A program made the position numbers and the translations under genes. Source: GCA-016699835 sp964543905 (GTDB lineage Bacteria > Planctomycetota > Phycisphaerae > Phycisphaerales > UBA1924). Taken from it: DNA of 64,000 bases. Shown one piece after another: positions 15,087-23,980 of this stretch. Below the pieces are notes generated by a model. It had not been told where the DNA came from and did not search any database. It saw only the letters and a program-made list of their open reading frames with translations. The stretch lies in contig CAZIZO010000017.1 of the NCBI GenBank assembly GCA_964543905.1, positions 1 to 64,000 on the forward strand, in the 5' to 3' direction. Numbering within the stretch: position 1 is the stretch's first letter; every line of letters starts with the position of its first letter.

Positions 15087-16516
15087 ACAAGGTTTTCTGG
15101 GTCGCCTGGCGAGAGTTCTCGGCGACCGTCTTTACCAAGGGCTTCCTGCTGGGCATCGTCATGACGCCCGTCATGATCGCGATCGTGGGCGGCGCGATCG
15201 TCATGATGAAGAACCAGAAGGGCCCGCAGATCAAGGGCTCGGTCGCGGTCATCGATCGCACCGGGCTCTTGCAGGATCGCATCCGCCAGAAGTTCAGCGA
15301 CGCCGCCGACAAGGCCGAGGCCGAAGCCACCGCCAAACAGGTGCAGGCGCAGGCGGAAGAGGCGGTCAAGAAGATGGGCGTGGACCCCAAGAAGATGGGA
15401 CAGGCCCCGGCGATCCAGCCGGGCATGCTGCCCACGGTGGGCGCGCAACTCTCGCTCGAGTTCCTGCCCGGCGACGCCGACGCGGACAAGGAGAAGGAGC
15501 CCCTCAAGACGGCGGAGATCCAGCGTGCGCAGAAGGGGAGCGGGGACGTGGGCACCTCGCGCATCGCGCTGGTGGTGGTACCCAAGGAAGCCGTGCAGAA
15601 GGGCGCGGGCGGGACGTACGCGCCCTTCGAGACGTTCTACGCCGACCGCCTGGACTTTGAAATCCAGCAGCGCATCAAGCGCCGCGTGGGCGAGTCGATC
15701 GTGGACGCACGCCTCGCCACCGATCCGCGCCTCGACAAGGCCGGGCTGACGCCCGAGGAAGTCCGGCAACTCGTCTCGACCCCACAGGCCGAGTCGAAGA
15801 CTGTCACCAAGGAGGGGGAAAAGAAGAACTTCGGCGAGTTGCAGATGCTCGTGCCGATGGCCTTCATGATCCTCCTCATGGTCTCCGTCTTCACCTCCGG
15901 GCAATACCTGCTCACCTCCACCGTCGAGGAAAAGGGCAACCGCGTCATGGAGATCCTCCTCTCCGCCGTTTCCCCCATGCAACTCATGACCGGCAAGATC
16001 CTGGGCTACATGGGCGTCGGGACGCTCATCGTGGTGCTCTACGGCAGCCTCGGGATCGTCGGCATGATCGCCGCGGCGATGACCAACCTCATCTCCCCCA
16101 TGCAACTCGTCTACTTCGTCATCTTCTTCGGGATCGCCTACTTCCTCGTCGCGTCGATGATGGCCGCCATCGGCGCCGCCGTTAACGACATGCGCGAGGC
16201 CCAGACGCTCATGACCCCCGTCATGGTGCTCCTCATGATTCCCTGGATGACCTGGTTCCTCATCCAGCGGGCTCCCAACTCCCCGCTCGCCACCATCCTG
16301 AGTTTCATCCCGGGACCCAACCCCTTCGTCATGGTCATCCGCCTCGCCGGTTCCGAGCCCGTCCCGACTTGGCAGATCCCCGTCGCCATCGCGATCGGCG
16401 TCGGGTCCGTCCTCTTCGCCGCCTGGGCCGCCGGCAAAATCTTCCGCATCGGAGCGCTCATGTACGGCAAGCCCCCGAACTTCAAGACGCTCCTCAAATG
16501 GGTGCGCATGGCGTGA
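15083..16516 (+). CDS. ABC-2 type permease (NatB-like)
   Basis: A 477-residue membrane partner of the preceding ATPase. One membrane span lies near residues 18-38, then a large extracytoplasmic domain rich in Lys/Ala (about 40-260) and a C-terminal block of five or six spans beginning around LQMLVPMAFMILLMVSVFTS. The motif TSTVEEKGNRVMEILLSAVSP is the conserved NatB/ABC-2 signature. This topology matches bacterial Na+ or drug efflux permeases. The first four bases overlap the ATPase stop. Confidence 0.9.
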   Translation: MNKVFWVAWREFSATVFTKGFLLGIVMTPVMIAIVGGAIVMMKNQKGPQIKGSVAVIDRTGLLQDRIRQKFSDAADKAEAEATAKQVQAQAEEAVKKMGVDPKKMGQAPAIQPGMLPTVGAQLSLEFLPGDADADKEKEPLKTAEIQRAQKGSGDVGTSRIALVVVPKEAVQKGAGGTYAPFETFYADRLDFEIQQRIKRRVGESIVDARLATDPRLDKAGLTPEEVRQLVSTPQAESKTVTKEGEKKNFGELQMLVPMAFMILLMVSVFTSGQYLLTSTVEEKGNRVMEILLSAVSPMQLMTGKILGYMGVGTLIVVLYGSLGIVGMIAAAMTNLISPMQLVYFVIFFGIAYFLVASMMAAIGAAVNDMREAQTLMTPVMVLLMIPWMTWFLIQRAPNSPLATILSFIPGPNPFVMVIRLAGSEPVPTWQIPVAIAIGVGSVLFAAWAAGKIFRIGALMYGKPPNFKTLLKWVRMA

Positions 16517-17364
16517 AGTCGAAGGCCCCAGCCCGTGCACGCCCCTCGGCGCCCGGAAGGAGCCGCCCCCCTTCCCGCCCGCTGGACCCCTACGCCCTCT
16601 ACGAGTTGTGCGTCACCGAGCCCGAGCGCGTCGTGCGGTTCATCGAGGCGGTGCATGGGGGCGACCCGCGCGTCCTTCGGGAGGATTTTTCGGGAACGGG
16701 CGCGCTCGCGCGGGCGTGGGCCGCGTCATCCGAGTCGCGATCGGCGATCGCGGTCGATTCCGACGGAGCGCCGTTGACAAGGCTCCGGGGAGCCCCGCGC
16801 GTTCGGTGCCTCCGCGCGAGGGCCGAGGCGTGCCGACGCCAGGCCGACGCCATCGCCGCGACGAACTTCCCGCTGGGCTACTTCCATGACCGCCCGGGGT
16901 TGGTGCGATACCTGCGCGGCGTGCGCGCCTCGCTCACGCCCGGAGGAGTCTTCGTGGCCGACATGTACGGTGGAGCCGACGCCTTCACCCCGATGATGTT
17001 GAAACGCGCTCGCCGCGGTCCGGGCGGCGAGCGCGTGGAATACACCTGGGAACAGCGCGAGGCCGACGCCCTTACAGGGCTCGTCCTCGACACGCTCTCC
17101 TTTCGCGTGTGGCCCGCACGACGAGCCGCCCGCGCCCAACCGGCGTCGCCGAGGGTGCGCGCGTTTCCCGACGCGTTCATCTACCGCTGGCGACTCTGGT
17201 CCATCCCCGAGTTGCGCGACGCCGTTCACGACGCGGGGTTCACCACGTTCGACGTCTACGACGAACTGGCCGACGCGATGGACGCCGACGGGCGTGTGTA
17301 CGTAAGCCCGGTCGCCCAGGGCGCGTTGGACCGCAACTGGGTGGTGTACCTGGTCGCGAGGTGA
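16498..17364 (+). CDS. Class I SAM-dependent methyltransferase
   Basis: A 288-residue cytoplasmic protein with a recognisable SAM-binding motif (REDFSGTGALARAWA) and a later motif FPLGYFHDRPGLVRYLRGVR then LTPGGVFVADMYGG. The C-terminal half contains WRLWSIPELRDAVHDAGF, usual for small-molecule or protein methyltransferases of this fold. The substrate is unknown. ATG 16498 is taken. A GTG at 16513 that overlaps the permease stop (GTGA) is equally plausible and would remove five residues. The region between the two motifs is short for the family. Confidence 0.75.
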   Translation: MGAHGVKSKAPARARPSAPGRSRPPSRPLDPYALYELCVTEPERVVRFIEAVHGGDPRVLREDFSGTGALARAWAASSESRSAIAVDSDGAPLTRLRGAPRVRCLRARAEACRRQADAIAATNFPLGYFHDRPGLVRYLRGVRASLTPGGVFVADMYGGADAFTPMMLKRARRGPGGERVEYTWEQREADALTGLVLDTLSFRVWPARRAARAQPASPRVRAFPDAFIYRWRLWSIPELRDAVHDAGFTTFDVYDELADAMDADGRVYVSPVAQGALDRNWVVYLVAR

Positions 17365-17393
17365 CGCGAGGCGGGGCCTAACCTAGTCCACCC

Positions 17394-18260
17394 ATGCCCG
17401 CCGCGCCCGCGAGTCCGACCGAGTCCATCGTCGTGCAAGCCGTCGAGGCGGTCGCCGCGCTCGGACACCGGATCTTGAGGCAGGTGCTGGAGTTCGGACG
17501 ATTCGTGCGCTTCGCGCTCGCCACCTTGGTCGGCCTCGCCCACCCGCGATCCTGGCTCCGCCGCGAGCGGCTGGGAACTCAACTCTACTTCGTCGGCGCC
17601 GCCTCCGTCCCGGTCCTCGCGATCACCGGCGCGTTCATCGGCATGATCCTGGCCTTCGAAGGCTACCTCCAGTTCGCCTCCATCGGGCAGGAGGGCCGCC
17701 TCGGCGGCGTCATCAACCTCTCCATGGTCAAGCAACTCGGGCCCACCCTCGCCGCCGTCATGCTCGCCGGCCGCGTCGGATGCTCTCTCGCCGCCGAACT
17801 CGGCACCATGCGCGTCACCGAGCAACTCGACGCCATGCGCGCCATGGCCTCCGATCCCATCCGCGTGCTCGTCGTCCCTCGTTTCCTCGCCTGCGTCTGC
17901 ATGATCCCCTTCCTCACGCTCCTCTCCAACCTCTGCGGCGTCATCGGGGGCTACCTCATCACCACCAAGTTCTACTCCACCGATCCCGACGTCTACTGGC
18001 GCTTCAGCGCCCAGTTCGTCACCTGGTACGACCTCACCAGCGGGCTGATCAAGTCCCTCTTCTTTGGGGGCGCCATCGGGCTCATCTCCTGCTACAAGGG
18101 CTTCAACTGCTCGCCCGGCGCCGAGGGCGTCGGACGTGCCACCACCAGCGCCTTCGTCTCCAGTTTCCTCGCCATTATCGCCCTCAGCCTCGTCCTCGCC
18201 AAGATGCTCAACGACATCGACCTCATCATCCACGGGGGCGTCGATTCCATCTTCTCCTGA
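17394..18260 (+). CDS. mlaE: MlaE-family lipid transport permease
   Basis: A 288-residue inner-membrane permease of the MlaE/TTG2B type. Five to six membrane spans and the family blocks GAFIGMILAFEGYLQF, VMLAGRVGCSLAAELGTMRV and TEQLDAMRAMASDP, RVLVVPRFLAC are clear. Such permeases work with an MCE-domain protein and an MlaF ATPase to move phospholipids between the membranes. Neither partner is adjacent here, so they must be elsewhere. An N-terminal amphipathic stretch of ~45 residues precedes the first span. ATG 17394 is the first start after the methyltransferase stop. Confidence 0.9.
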   Translation: MPAAPASPTESIVVQAVEAVAALGHRILRQVLEFGRFVRFALATLVGLAHPRSWLRRERLGTQLYFVGAASVPVLAITGAFIGMILAFEGYLQFASIGQEGRLGGVINLSMVKQLGPTLAAVMLAGRVGCSLAAELGTMRVTEQLDAMRAMASDPIRVLVVPRFLACVCMIPFLTLLSNLCGVIGGYLITTKFYSTDPDVYWRFSAQFVTWYDLTSGLIKSLFFGGAIGLISCYKGFNCSPGAEGVGRATTSAFVSSFLAIIALSLVLAKMLNDIDLIIHGGVDSIFS

Positions 18261-18386
18261 ACTCCGCCGTCCCCCCCACCCCCTCCGCGCTCGACCACCT
18301 TCTCGCAACCTCGCGAGCCCCAACCCGTACCAATCGAGTGCCCAGCGTGGGGAGCGGGGGGGCGGCGCGCCCGGGGAGATCGGTCG

Positions 18387-20018
18387 ATGCACGCGAACCA
18401 GCCTGATGACCTCCACACCTACCGCGTCTTCGTCGCCGCTCCCGCGAGCCTCCGCGCCGAGTGGCACACCGTCCGCGGCACCATCCTCACGATGAGCGAA
18501 GGGGTCGCGTTGCGTCGTGGAGCGGTCTTTGTCCCCGTTGACGAGGGGAGCACTCCGGGCGGAGTCCCACGGCCCCGGGCGATGGTCGAGCAAGACCTCC
18601 GCCGGTGCGACTACGCCGTCTTCGTGCTCGCCGATCGTTGGCGAGATCGCGCCGAGTCACGCGAGGCGGGGGAGGGGCTCGATGTCGAGGCCGCGTACGA
18701 ACTCGCGCGCGAATGCTTGGAAGACCGCTCCTTCCCGATGCGAGAGATCGTCGTCGCCTTCAAGTTCGTGCCCAAGGAGCGCCTCGACCGACCCACCTTC
18801 CATCTCGCCCAGATCATGAGTTTCCGCCGCTCGATCGAGCACGACGACGCCCACCACATCGAATCCTTCGGAAACGTCGATGGGCTCGCCGACATCCTCC
18901 GCGCTCGCCTGGGCCACTGGCTGAGCGATCACGCCGAGGCCGCATCGTCCGACCGTTCCCACGCCGTCGATGCCAACGCCGAAACCACGCTGGACCTCAT
19001 GTCCGACGACACCGGGTTCGATGCCCTCGCCCCATCCTCACCCAAGGCCGACCTGCTCCGTGAAGCCATCCGCCTCGCCGATTCCGGACGATTGGCGGGC
19101 GCCGAGGCGTGCTACGGCCTGGCGGTCGCCCGCGGGGACGACCCGCGCGCGTTCCTGGAATACGGCAAGTTCCTTCGACGCGTCGGGCGCGTGTCCCATG
19201 CCGAGGCCCAGTTCCAGCGCGCCCTCGACTTCGCCACCTCGTCCCGCGACGACAAACTCAAGGCCCGCGCGATGCTCCAACTCGGCCTCCTGGCGCAGAT
19301 GCGCGGCCACTTCGAACTCGCCGAGCAGTTCGAGAACAAGAGCCTCGCCATCTCCGAGATGATCGCCGACCACAAGGGTCTCGCCGAGAGTTACTCCAGC
19401 ATGGGGCTTCTCCACAAGTCGCGCGGCGACCTCGCCCGCGCCGAACTCATGCTCCGACAGGCCCTCGCCATCGAGGAACGCCTCGGTCGCGCCGGTGGCA
19501 TCGCCAACGGATACTGCAACCTCGGACTCATCTCGCGCCGCCTGGGCGACCTGTCCCGCGCCGAGGAGTTCCTCCGCAAGGCGCTCGACCTCGACCGAAA
19601 GCACGGACGCACCGAGGCCATCGCCAACAACTGCTCCAACCTCGGCCTGGTGCTCATCGCTCGACATCGCCTCGACGAGGCCGAGGACATGATCCGCAAG
19701 GCTCTGGCCATCAACGAGTCGATCGCCCGGCTGGAGGGCATGGCCAACGACTATGCCAACCTCGGACTGCTCCTGCGCGCGCGCGGGCATCTCGACGAGG
19801 CCGAGAGAATGCACCTCACCTCGCTCGCCCTCGAAGAGCAACTCGGTCGCCCCGAGGGCATCGCCCGAAGCAAGCAAAGCCTGGGCTTGATCGCCCGAGA
19901 TCGAGGCGACCGCGCCAAGGCCAACTCCTTGTGGACCCAGGCCGCCCAGGCCTACGAACAACTCGGCATGACCTCCGACGTCACCAGCGTCTGCTCCCTC
20001 CTCGCGGGCCAAGCCTGA
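18387..20018 (+). CDS. DUF4062-like N-terminal domain fused to TPR repeats
   Basis: A 543-residue soluble protein. Residues ~10-175 begin RVFVAAPASLRAEWHTVRG and contain CDYAVFVLADRWRD, the pattern of DUF4062, a flavodoxin/TIR-like fold often found at the front of signalling or conflict proteins. From ~205 to the end there are roughly eight tetratricopeptide repeats with the kinesin-light-chain rhythm (GLAESYSSMGLLHKSRGDL, ANDYANLGLLLRARGHL). No NTPase, protease or nuclease domain is attached. It probably scaffolds a complex or senses a partner. A defence role is possible by analogy but unsupported here. It lies 39 bases upstream of the FHA-GspE gene. Confidence 0.8.
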   Translation: MHANQPDDLHTYRVFVAAPASLRAEWHTVRGTILTMSEGVALRRGAVFVPVDEGSTPGGVPRPRAMVEQDLRRCDYAVFVLADRWRDRAESREAGEGLDVEAAYELARECLEDRSFPMREIVVAFKFVPKERLDRPTFHLAQIMSFRRSIEHDDAHHIESFGNVDGLADILRARLGHWLSDHAEAASSDRSHAVDANAETTLDLMSDDTGFDALAPSSPKADLLREAIRLADSGRLAGAEACYGLAVARGDDPRAFLEYGKFLRRVGRVSHAEAQFQRALDFATSSRDDKLKARAMLQLGLLAQMRGHFELAEQFENKSLAISEMIADHKGLAESYSSMGLLHKSRGDLARAELMLRQALAIEERLGRAGGIANGYCNLGLISRRLGDLSRAEEFLRKALDLDRKHGRTEAIANNCSNLGLVLIARHRLDEAEDMIRKALAINESIARLEGMANDYANLGLLLRARGHLDEAERMHLTSLALEEQLGRPEGIARSKQSLGLIARDRGDRAKANSLWTQAAQAYEQLGMTSDVTSVCSLLAGQA

Positions 20019-20057
20019 TGGACACCCCCCGGAAGCCCCTCGCCCGCGGAATCGCCC

Positions 20058-21842
20058 ATGCCTCGACCCACCCGACTGGTGAAGTCCGACAAGACCCCCG
20101 CGTACGATCCCCCTCCTTCGAGCACGTCGGCTTCCTCGGGAGTTGCTTCCCCTGCCGCCACGCCCGAGCGAGATGGAGCCGCCATGCCCTCGTTTCGATT
20201 GACCCCCATCCGAGGCAACAGCAAGGTGGTCGAACTCGGCGCCGCCCCCGTCTCCATCGGACGCGGGCCCGACAACACCCTCCCCATCCTCGACGAAAAG
20301 GCAAGCCGTTCGCACTGCATCATCGAGCCCCTCCCCAGGGGCGGCTATCAGGTCCGCGATCTCCTTTCTCGCAACGGCACGAAGGTCAACGACGCCAAGA
20401 TCGAGGCGCCTCGCGCCCTCCGCCCGGGGGACATCATCCGCGTCGGTGAGCACGAGTTCCTCTTCGAGGGCGAGGCCCCGATCGAACCCGCCCGGAGCAT
20501 CGACGACGCCGTCAGCGCCGCCACCAACCACGCCAAGGTGCCCGGCACACGCTCCCAATCCGAGGTCGTCGGCTGGATGTTCGAACTCGCCATGATGATG
20601 GACAGCCTCCCCCCAAAGGGGGCGCTCCCCGAGAACGTCTCCGTCATCAACGCCGCCGGCGTCCCCAGCGAGGCCCTCCTCGGCGCCAGCGACGGACCCA
20701 ACTGCGTCCGCCTCATGCTCCAACTCGCCAGCAAGGCCCGCGCCACCGACATCCACTGGGAGCCCAAGCAGGACGCCTTCCACGTCCGCATGCGCGTCGA
20801 TGGGGACATGGTCCCCATCTTGGAACTCCCCAAGCGCGTCGGCGAGGTCGCCTACGGCCTCATCAAAAACCTCTGCAACATGCAGGTCGTCGGCCGCGAC
20901 GCCATCCAGGAAGGACACTTCTCCTCCGTCTTCCCCGATCGTCGCGTCGAATACCGCGTCTCCTTCACCCCCAGCGTCCACGGCCAGAAACTCGTCCTCC
21001 GCGTCCTCGATCAGCGCGGCGTGCCCACCAGCCTCCACGACCTCGGCATGATGTCCTACATGATCGACCGCCTCAAACGCGTCTGCGAGCAGGACTCCGG
21101 GCTCCTCCTCGTCTGCGGCCCCACCGGGTCGGGCAAAACCACCACCCTCTACAACGCCCTCCGCGTCATCGACCGCACCGCCCGCAACGTCATCACCATC
21201 GAAGACCCCGTCGAATACCAACTCGAAGGCGTCACCCAGATCCCCGTCGACGAGCACAAGGGAAACAACTTCGGCTCCCTCCTCCGCAGCGTCCTCCGCC
21301 AAGACCCCGACGTCATCCTCGTCGGTGAAATCCGCGACGAGGAAACGGCCCGAACGGCCATGCAGGCCGCCATGACCGGGCACGTCGTCTTCACCACCGT
21401 CCACTCCAAGGACTCCATCTCCGCCGTCTTCCGCCTCTTGGACCTCAAGGTGGAACCCTACCTCGTCGCCAACTCCCTCGACCTCGTCCTCGCCCAACGA
21501 CTCGTCCGCGTCCTCTGCGACTCCTGCAAGCGCGCCACCAAGGTCCTCCCAGGCCAGGCCACACGCCTGGGCCGCTGGCTCGGCGACAAGACCGAACTGT
21601 TCGTCGCCACCGGATGCCCCAAGTGCCTCCGCACGGGCTATCGAGGCCGCCGCGCCCTCTTTGAACTCCTCGACTTCAGCGACGACCTCCGCGACATCGT
21701 CCTCAAAGACCCCTCCATCTCCTCGATGAAGAAAGTCATCGAGCAAGGACATTTCACCACCCTCTCCCAGTTCGGATGGAAACTCGCCGCCGAGGGCGTC
21801 ACCAGCCTCGAAGAAGTCGATCGCGTCGCGGCCGCCCGATGA
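20058..21842 (+). CDS. FHA domain-GspE/PilB secretion ATPase fusion
   Basis: A 594-residue protein. After a Pro/Ser-rich lead, residues ~45-130 form a forkhead-associated domain (VSIGRGPDNTLPI, KASRSHCIIEP, LLSRNGTKVND), which binds phosphothreonine. Residues ~210-590 form a type II secretion/type IV pilus ATPase with Walker A GPTGSGKT (K360), Asp box TIEDPVEYQLEGVTQ, Walker B VILVGEIRDEETA, the His box and a tetracysteine zinc site (CDSCKR and GCPKCLR). It would power assembly of a pilus or pseudopilus. The FHA part replaces the usual N-terminal GspE domain, suggesting control by a Ser/Thr kinase; one is encoded at 46485-47540. No other secretion gene is adjacent. Confidence 0.9.
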   Translation: MPRPTRLVKSDKTPAYDPPPSSTSASSGVASPAATPERDGAAMPSFRLTPIRGNSKVVELGAAPVSIGRGPDNTLPILDEKASRSHCIIEPLPRGGYQVRDLLSRNGTKVNDAKIEAPRALRPGDIIRVGEHEFLFEGEAPIEPARSIDDAVSAATNHAKVPGTRSQSEVVGWMFELAMMMDSLPPKGALPENVSVINAAGVPSEALLGASDGPNCVRLMLQLASKARATDIHWEPKQDAFHVRMRVDGDMVPILELPKRVGEVAYGLIKNLCNMQVVGRDAIQEGHFSSVFPDRRVEYRVSFTPSVHGQKLVLRVLDQRGVPTSLHDLGMMSYMIDRLKRVCEQDSGLLLVCGPTGSGKTTTLYNALRVIDRTARNVITIEDPVEYQLEGVTQIPVDEHKGNNFGSLLRSVLRQDPDVILVGEIRDEETARTAMQAAMTGHVVFTTVHSKDSISAVFRLLDLKVEPYLVANSLDLVLAQRLVRVLCDSCKRATKVLPGQATRLGRWLGDKTELFVATGCPKCLRTGYRGRRALFELLDFSDDLRDIVLKDPSISSMKKVIEQGHFTTLSQFGWKLAAEGVTSLEEVDRVAAAR

Positions 21843-21851
21843 ACGCCCTCG

Positions 21852-22703
21852 TCACGCGCCCGGGCCGAGCACGCTCCGAATGCGGCCCACCTCACGCACC
21901 AGCGCCGCCGCCGCCTCGATCCGCAGCATCGTGCTCGCGTCGCTCAGCGCCTTCTTCGGCTCCGGGTGACACTCCATGAACACCGCGTGCACGCCCGCCG
22001 CCGTCGCCGCACGCGCCAACAGCGGCGCGCGTTCCGGCCGACCTCCCGTCGTCTCCCCGGTCCCCGGCGTCTGCGTCGAATGCGTGCAATCAAAGCACAC
22101 CGGCGGCGAGCCCCCTTCGCACCCCAGTTCCATCAAGTCGCCCAGCCCAAGAAAGTCATTCACCAACCGCCCATACCCGAAGAACGTCCCCCGCTCCGTC
22201 AGCATCACATTCCCACACCCCGCCTCCGCCAACTTCTTCACGGCTCCCCCCATCTCCACGGGAGACATGAACTGCCCCTTCTTCACATTGACGCCACGTC
22301 CATGCGCCGCGGCGGCCTGCCCCGCCGCCACCAGCAAGTCCGTCTGCCGACACAAAAACGCCGGGATCTGCAGAAGATCGACCACCCGGGCCACAGGCTC
22401 GGCCTGCTCCGGGGTGTGGATGTCCGTCGTCGTCGGCACGCCCAACTCCCCTCGAATCGCCGACATCCACCCCAGCCCTCGCTCCAGCCCGGGCCCGCGC
22501 GCCGACCGAATGCTCGAACGATTCGCCTTGTCGAACGAGGCCTTGAAGATGTACGCCAGCCCCGCCGCGTCGCACGCCGCCTTCATCGCCCTCCCCACGC
22601 TCAACCCGAGTTCCAGCGACTCCAGCACGCAAGGCCCAGCAAGGATCGCGAGCGGTCGCCCTTGGGCGATCGTGACGGTACCAACGGTGCAGGAGCGCAG
22701 CAT
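21852..22703 (-). CDS. kdsA: 3-deoxy-8-phosphooctulonate synthase
   Basis: A 283-residue cytoplasmic enzyme that condenses PEP with arabinose 5-phosphate to make Kdo 8-phosphate for the LPS inner core. Recognisable blocks are LAILAGPCVLES, YIFKASFDKANRSS, TTDIHTPEQAEPVA, IPAFLCRQTDLL, VNVKKGQFMSP, VCFDCTHSTQTPG and MECHPEPKKALSD. It converges tail-to-tail on the FHA-GspE gene with 9 bases between. Together with the LpxL-type gene at 32456 and the ligase at 25068 it supports an LPS-bearing outer membrane. Confidence 0.95.
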   Translation of the reverse strand: MLRSCTVGTVTIAQGRPLAILAGPCVLESLELGLSVGRAMKAACDAAGLAYIFKASFDKANRSSIRSARGPGLERGLGWMSAIRGELGVPTTTDIHTPEQAEPVARVVDLLQIPAFLCRQTDLLVAAGQAAAAHGRGVNVKKGQFMSPVEMGGAVKKLAEAGCGNVMLTERGTFFGYGRLVNDFLGLGDLMELGCEGGSPPVCFDCTHSTQTPGTGETTGGRPERAPLLARAATAAGVHAVFMECHPEPKKALSDASTMLRIEAAAALVREVGRIRSVLGPGA

Positions 22704-22836
22704 GGATGATTATGGTGTTGCAAGCCCCAGAGTCACGGACTTCCCAACTCACAATTCCTCCGCACGACCCTTCGCCCACGCCTTCTCGTCCCCTTTCGAC
22801 CCCGCCCGCATCCGCTCCGCCCTCCGAACCTCCGAC

Positions 22837-22864
22837 TTGCCTTGGGCCGGTCTTTGTCTAAACT
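22837..22864 (+). promoter_or_regulatory. Sigma-70-like promoter for rpmB
   Basis: TTGCCT at 22837-22842, a 16-base spacer and TAAACT at 22859-22864 match four of six bases at each hexamer. It sits in the divergent kdsA-rpmB region about 113 bases before the L28 start. Judged by eye only. Confidence 0.4.
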
Positions 22865-22976
22865 TCCCTCCCGGTACTCACCCTCGAGTTCGGGGAATGT
22901 TCGAAATGGCCGCCGGGTGGGCGTCCAGAGTCCGTTGCCGGGCGATCTCGCCGCGGCATCGTTTGTGAGGTGTTCC

Positions 22977-23255
22977 ATGGGTGCGACGTGCCATTTCACG
23001 GGTAAGAAGACATCCTTCGGCAAAAAGCGCGCCTGGCGCGGTCAGGCCGTCGCCAAGGGCGGCTTCGGTCTCAAGCCCACCGGCATCACCCGCCGAACCT
23101 TCAAGCCCAACCTCCAGAAACTCACCGCCATCATCGACGGCAAGCCCGAGCGCATCACCGTCAGCGCCCGCGCCATCCGCCAAGGCCTCGTCATCAAGCC
23201 CTTGAAACGTAAGTACGGCTACACCCGCCAGCAGAAAGGCCTGGCGACCCACTGA
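22977..23255 (+). CDS. rpmB: 50S ribosomal protein L28
   Basis: A 92-residue basic ribosomal protein of the large subunit. The N-terminus MGATCHFTGKKTSFGKK corresponds to the family's usual C-x-x-TGK opening, followed by RRTFKPNLQKL and ITVSARAIRQGLV, which are L28 hallmarks. Only one cysteine of the zinc-type pair remains, so this is probably a non-zinc form. It is preceded by a plausible promoter and followed 25 bases later by a strong intrinsic terminator, so it is a single-gene unit. Confidence 0.95.
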   Translation: MGATCHFTGKKTSFGKKRAWRGQAVAKGGFGLKPTGITRRTFKPNLQKLTAIIDGKPERITVSARAIRQGLVIKPLKRKYGYTRQQKGLATH

Positions 23256-23280
23256 TCCCCAGACCGTTCCTCCTCACCAC

Positions 23281-23304
23281 GAGCACCCATCCGGGTGCTC
23301 TTTT
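23281..23304 (+). terminator. Intrinsic terminator of rpmB
   Basis: A perfect 8-bp stem, GAGCACCC/GGGTGCTC, with the four-base loop ATCC is followed at once by TTTT and a further T-rich stretch. Confidence 0.85.
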
Positions 23305-23378
23305 CGCTTTTGGTCACCACCCCTCGCGCTCGCCCGCCACCTCCCAGGTCGCAACCCATCCGACCTACTCTTTTCCTC

Positions 23379-23966
23379 ATGTCGATCAAGTGCGACCAAT
23401 GCGACAACGAGGCGACCGTCCACGAGGTCACCGTCCGCAACGGCGTCAAAATCGAAAAGCACCTCTGCGAGGCCTGCGCCGCCCAGCACGGCATCGCCGC
23501 CCAGCCCAACATCCCCCTCGAAAAACTCATGTCCAATATCTGGCTCGCCCACCAGCAGCAGGCGACCGTCCGCACCCCCGGTCCGACCCGCATCCCCGTC
23601 TGCCCGACCTGCCACATGACCTTCACCGAGTTCCGTCAGAACGGACTCATGGGATGCCCCGACTGCTACCGCGCCTTCGAAGCCCACCTCGTCGGCCTGC
23701 TCGAACGCGCGCACGAGGGTGGGTCCGCCCACGTCGGAAAACGCCCCAAACGCGTCGGCGGAACCATCCCCCCAGATGCCCCGCGCGCCAAGCCGCAGGC
23801 CGACGATCGCGCCGAACGCGTCAAGGCCATCCGCGCCAAACTCGACGAGGCCGTCAAGGCCGAAAAGTACGAAACCGCCGCCAAACTCCGCGACGAACTC
23901 AAAAAAATCATCCAGCCCGACCTCGGGCCCCACGCCACGCCCCGCGATGGGCCCGATGCCCCCTGA
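23379..23966 (+). CDS. mcsA: McsA-like zinc protein, activator of the McsB arginine kinase
   Basis: A 195-residue protein with two zinc-binding Cys clusters (CDQCDNEATVHE with CEACAAQHG; CPTCHMTFTEF with GCPDCYRAF) and a C-terminal UVR motif (KAIRAKLDEAVKAEKYETAA then KLRDELKK). This layout is that of McsA, which activates McsB in Firmicutes. McsB starts 14 bases downstream. The N-terminal cluster is preceded by no signal, so the protein is cytoplasmic. No ctsR or clpC gene is adjacent, unlike the Firmicute operon. Confidence 0.88.
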   Translation: MSIKCDQCDNEATVHEVTVRNGVKIEKHLCEACAAQHGIAAQPNIPLEKLMSNIWLAHQQQATVRTPGPTRIPVCPTCHMTFTEFRQNGLMGCPDCYRAFEAHLVGLLERAHEGGSAHVGKRPKRVGGTIPPDAPRAKPQADDRAERVKAIRAKLDEAVKAEKYETAAKLRDELKKIIQPDLGPHATPRDGPDAP

Positions 23967-23980
23967 CCTGAGCCCAAGCA

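Noticed and set aside
14918..16540. A 540-codon minus-strand frame rich in His, Asp and Gly
   Set aside because: Antisense of the ABC permease; composition follows from the complement of GC-rich codons.
19038..21752. A 904-codon minus-strand frame
   Set aside because: Mirror of the TPR and FHA-GspE genes; acidic Gly/Val/Asp-rich content without motifs.
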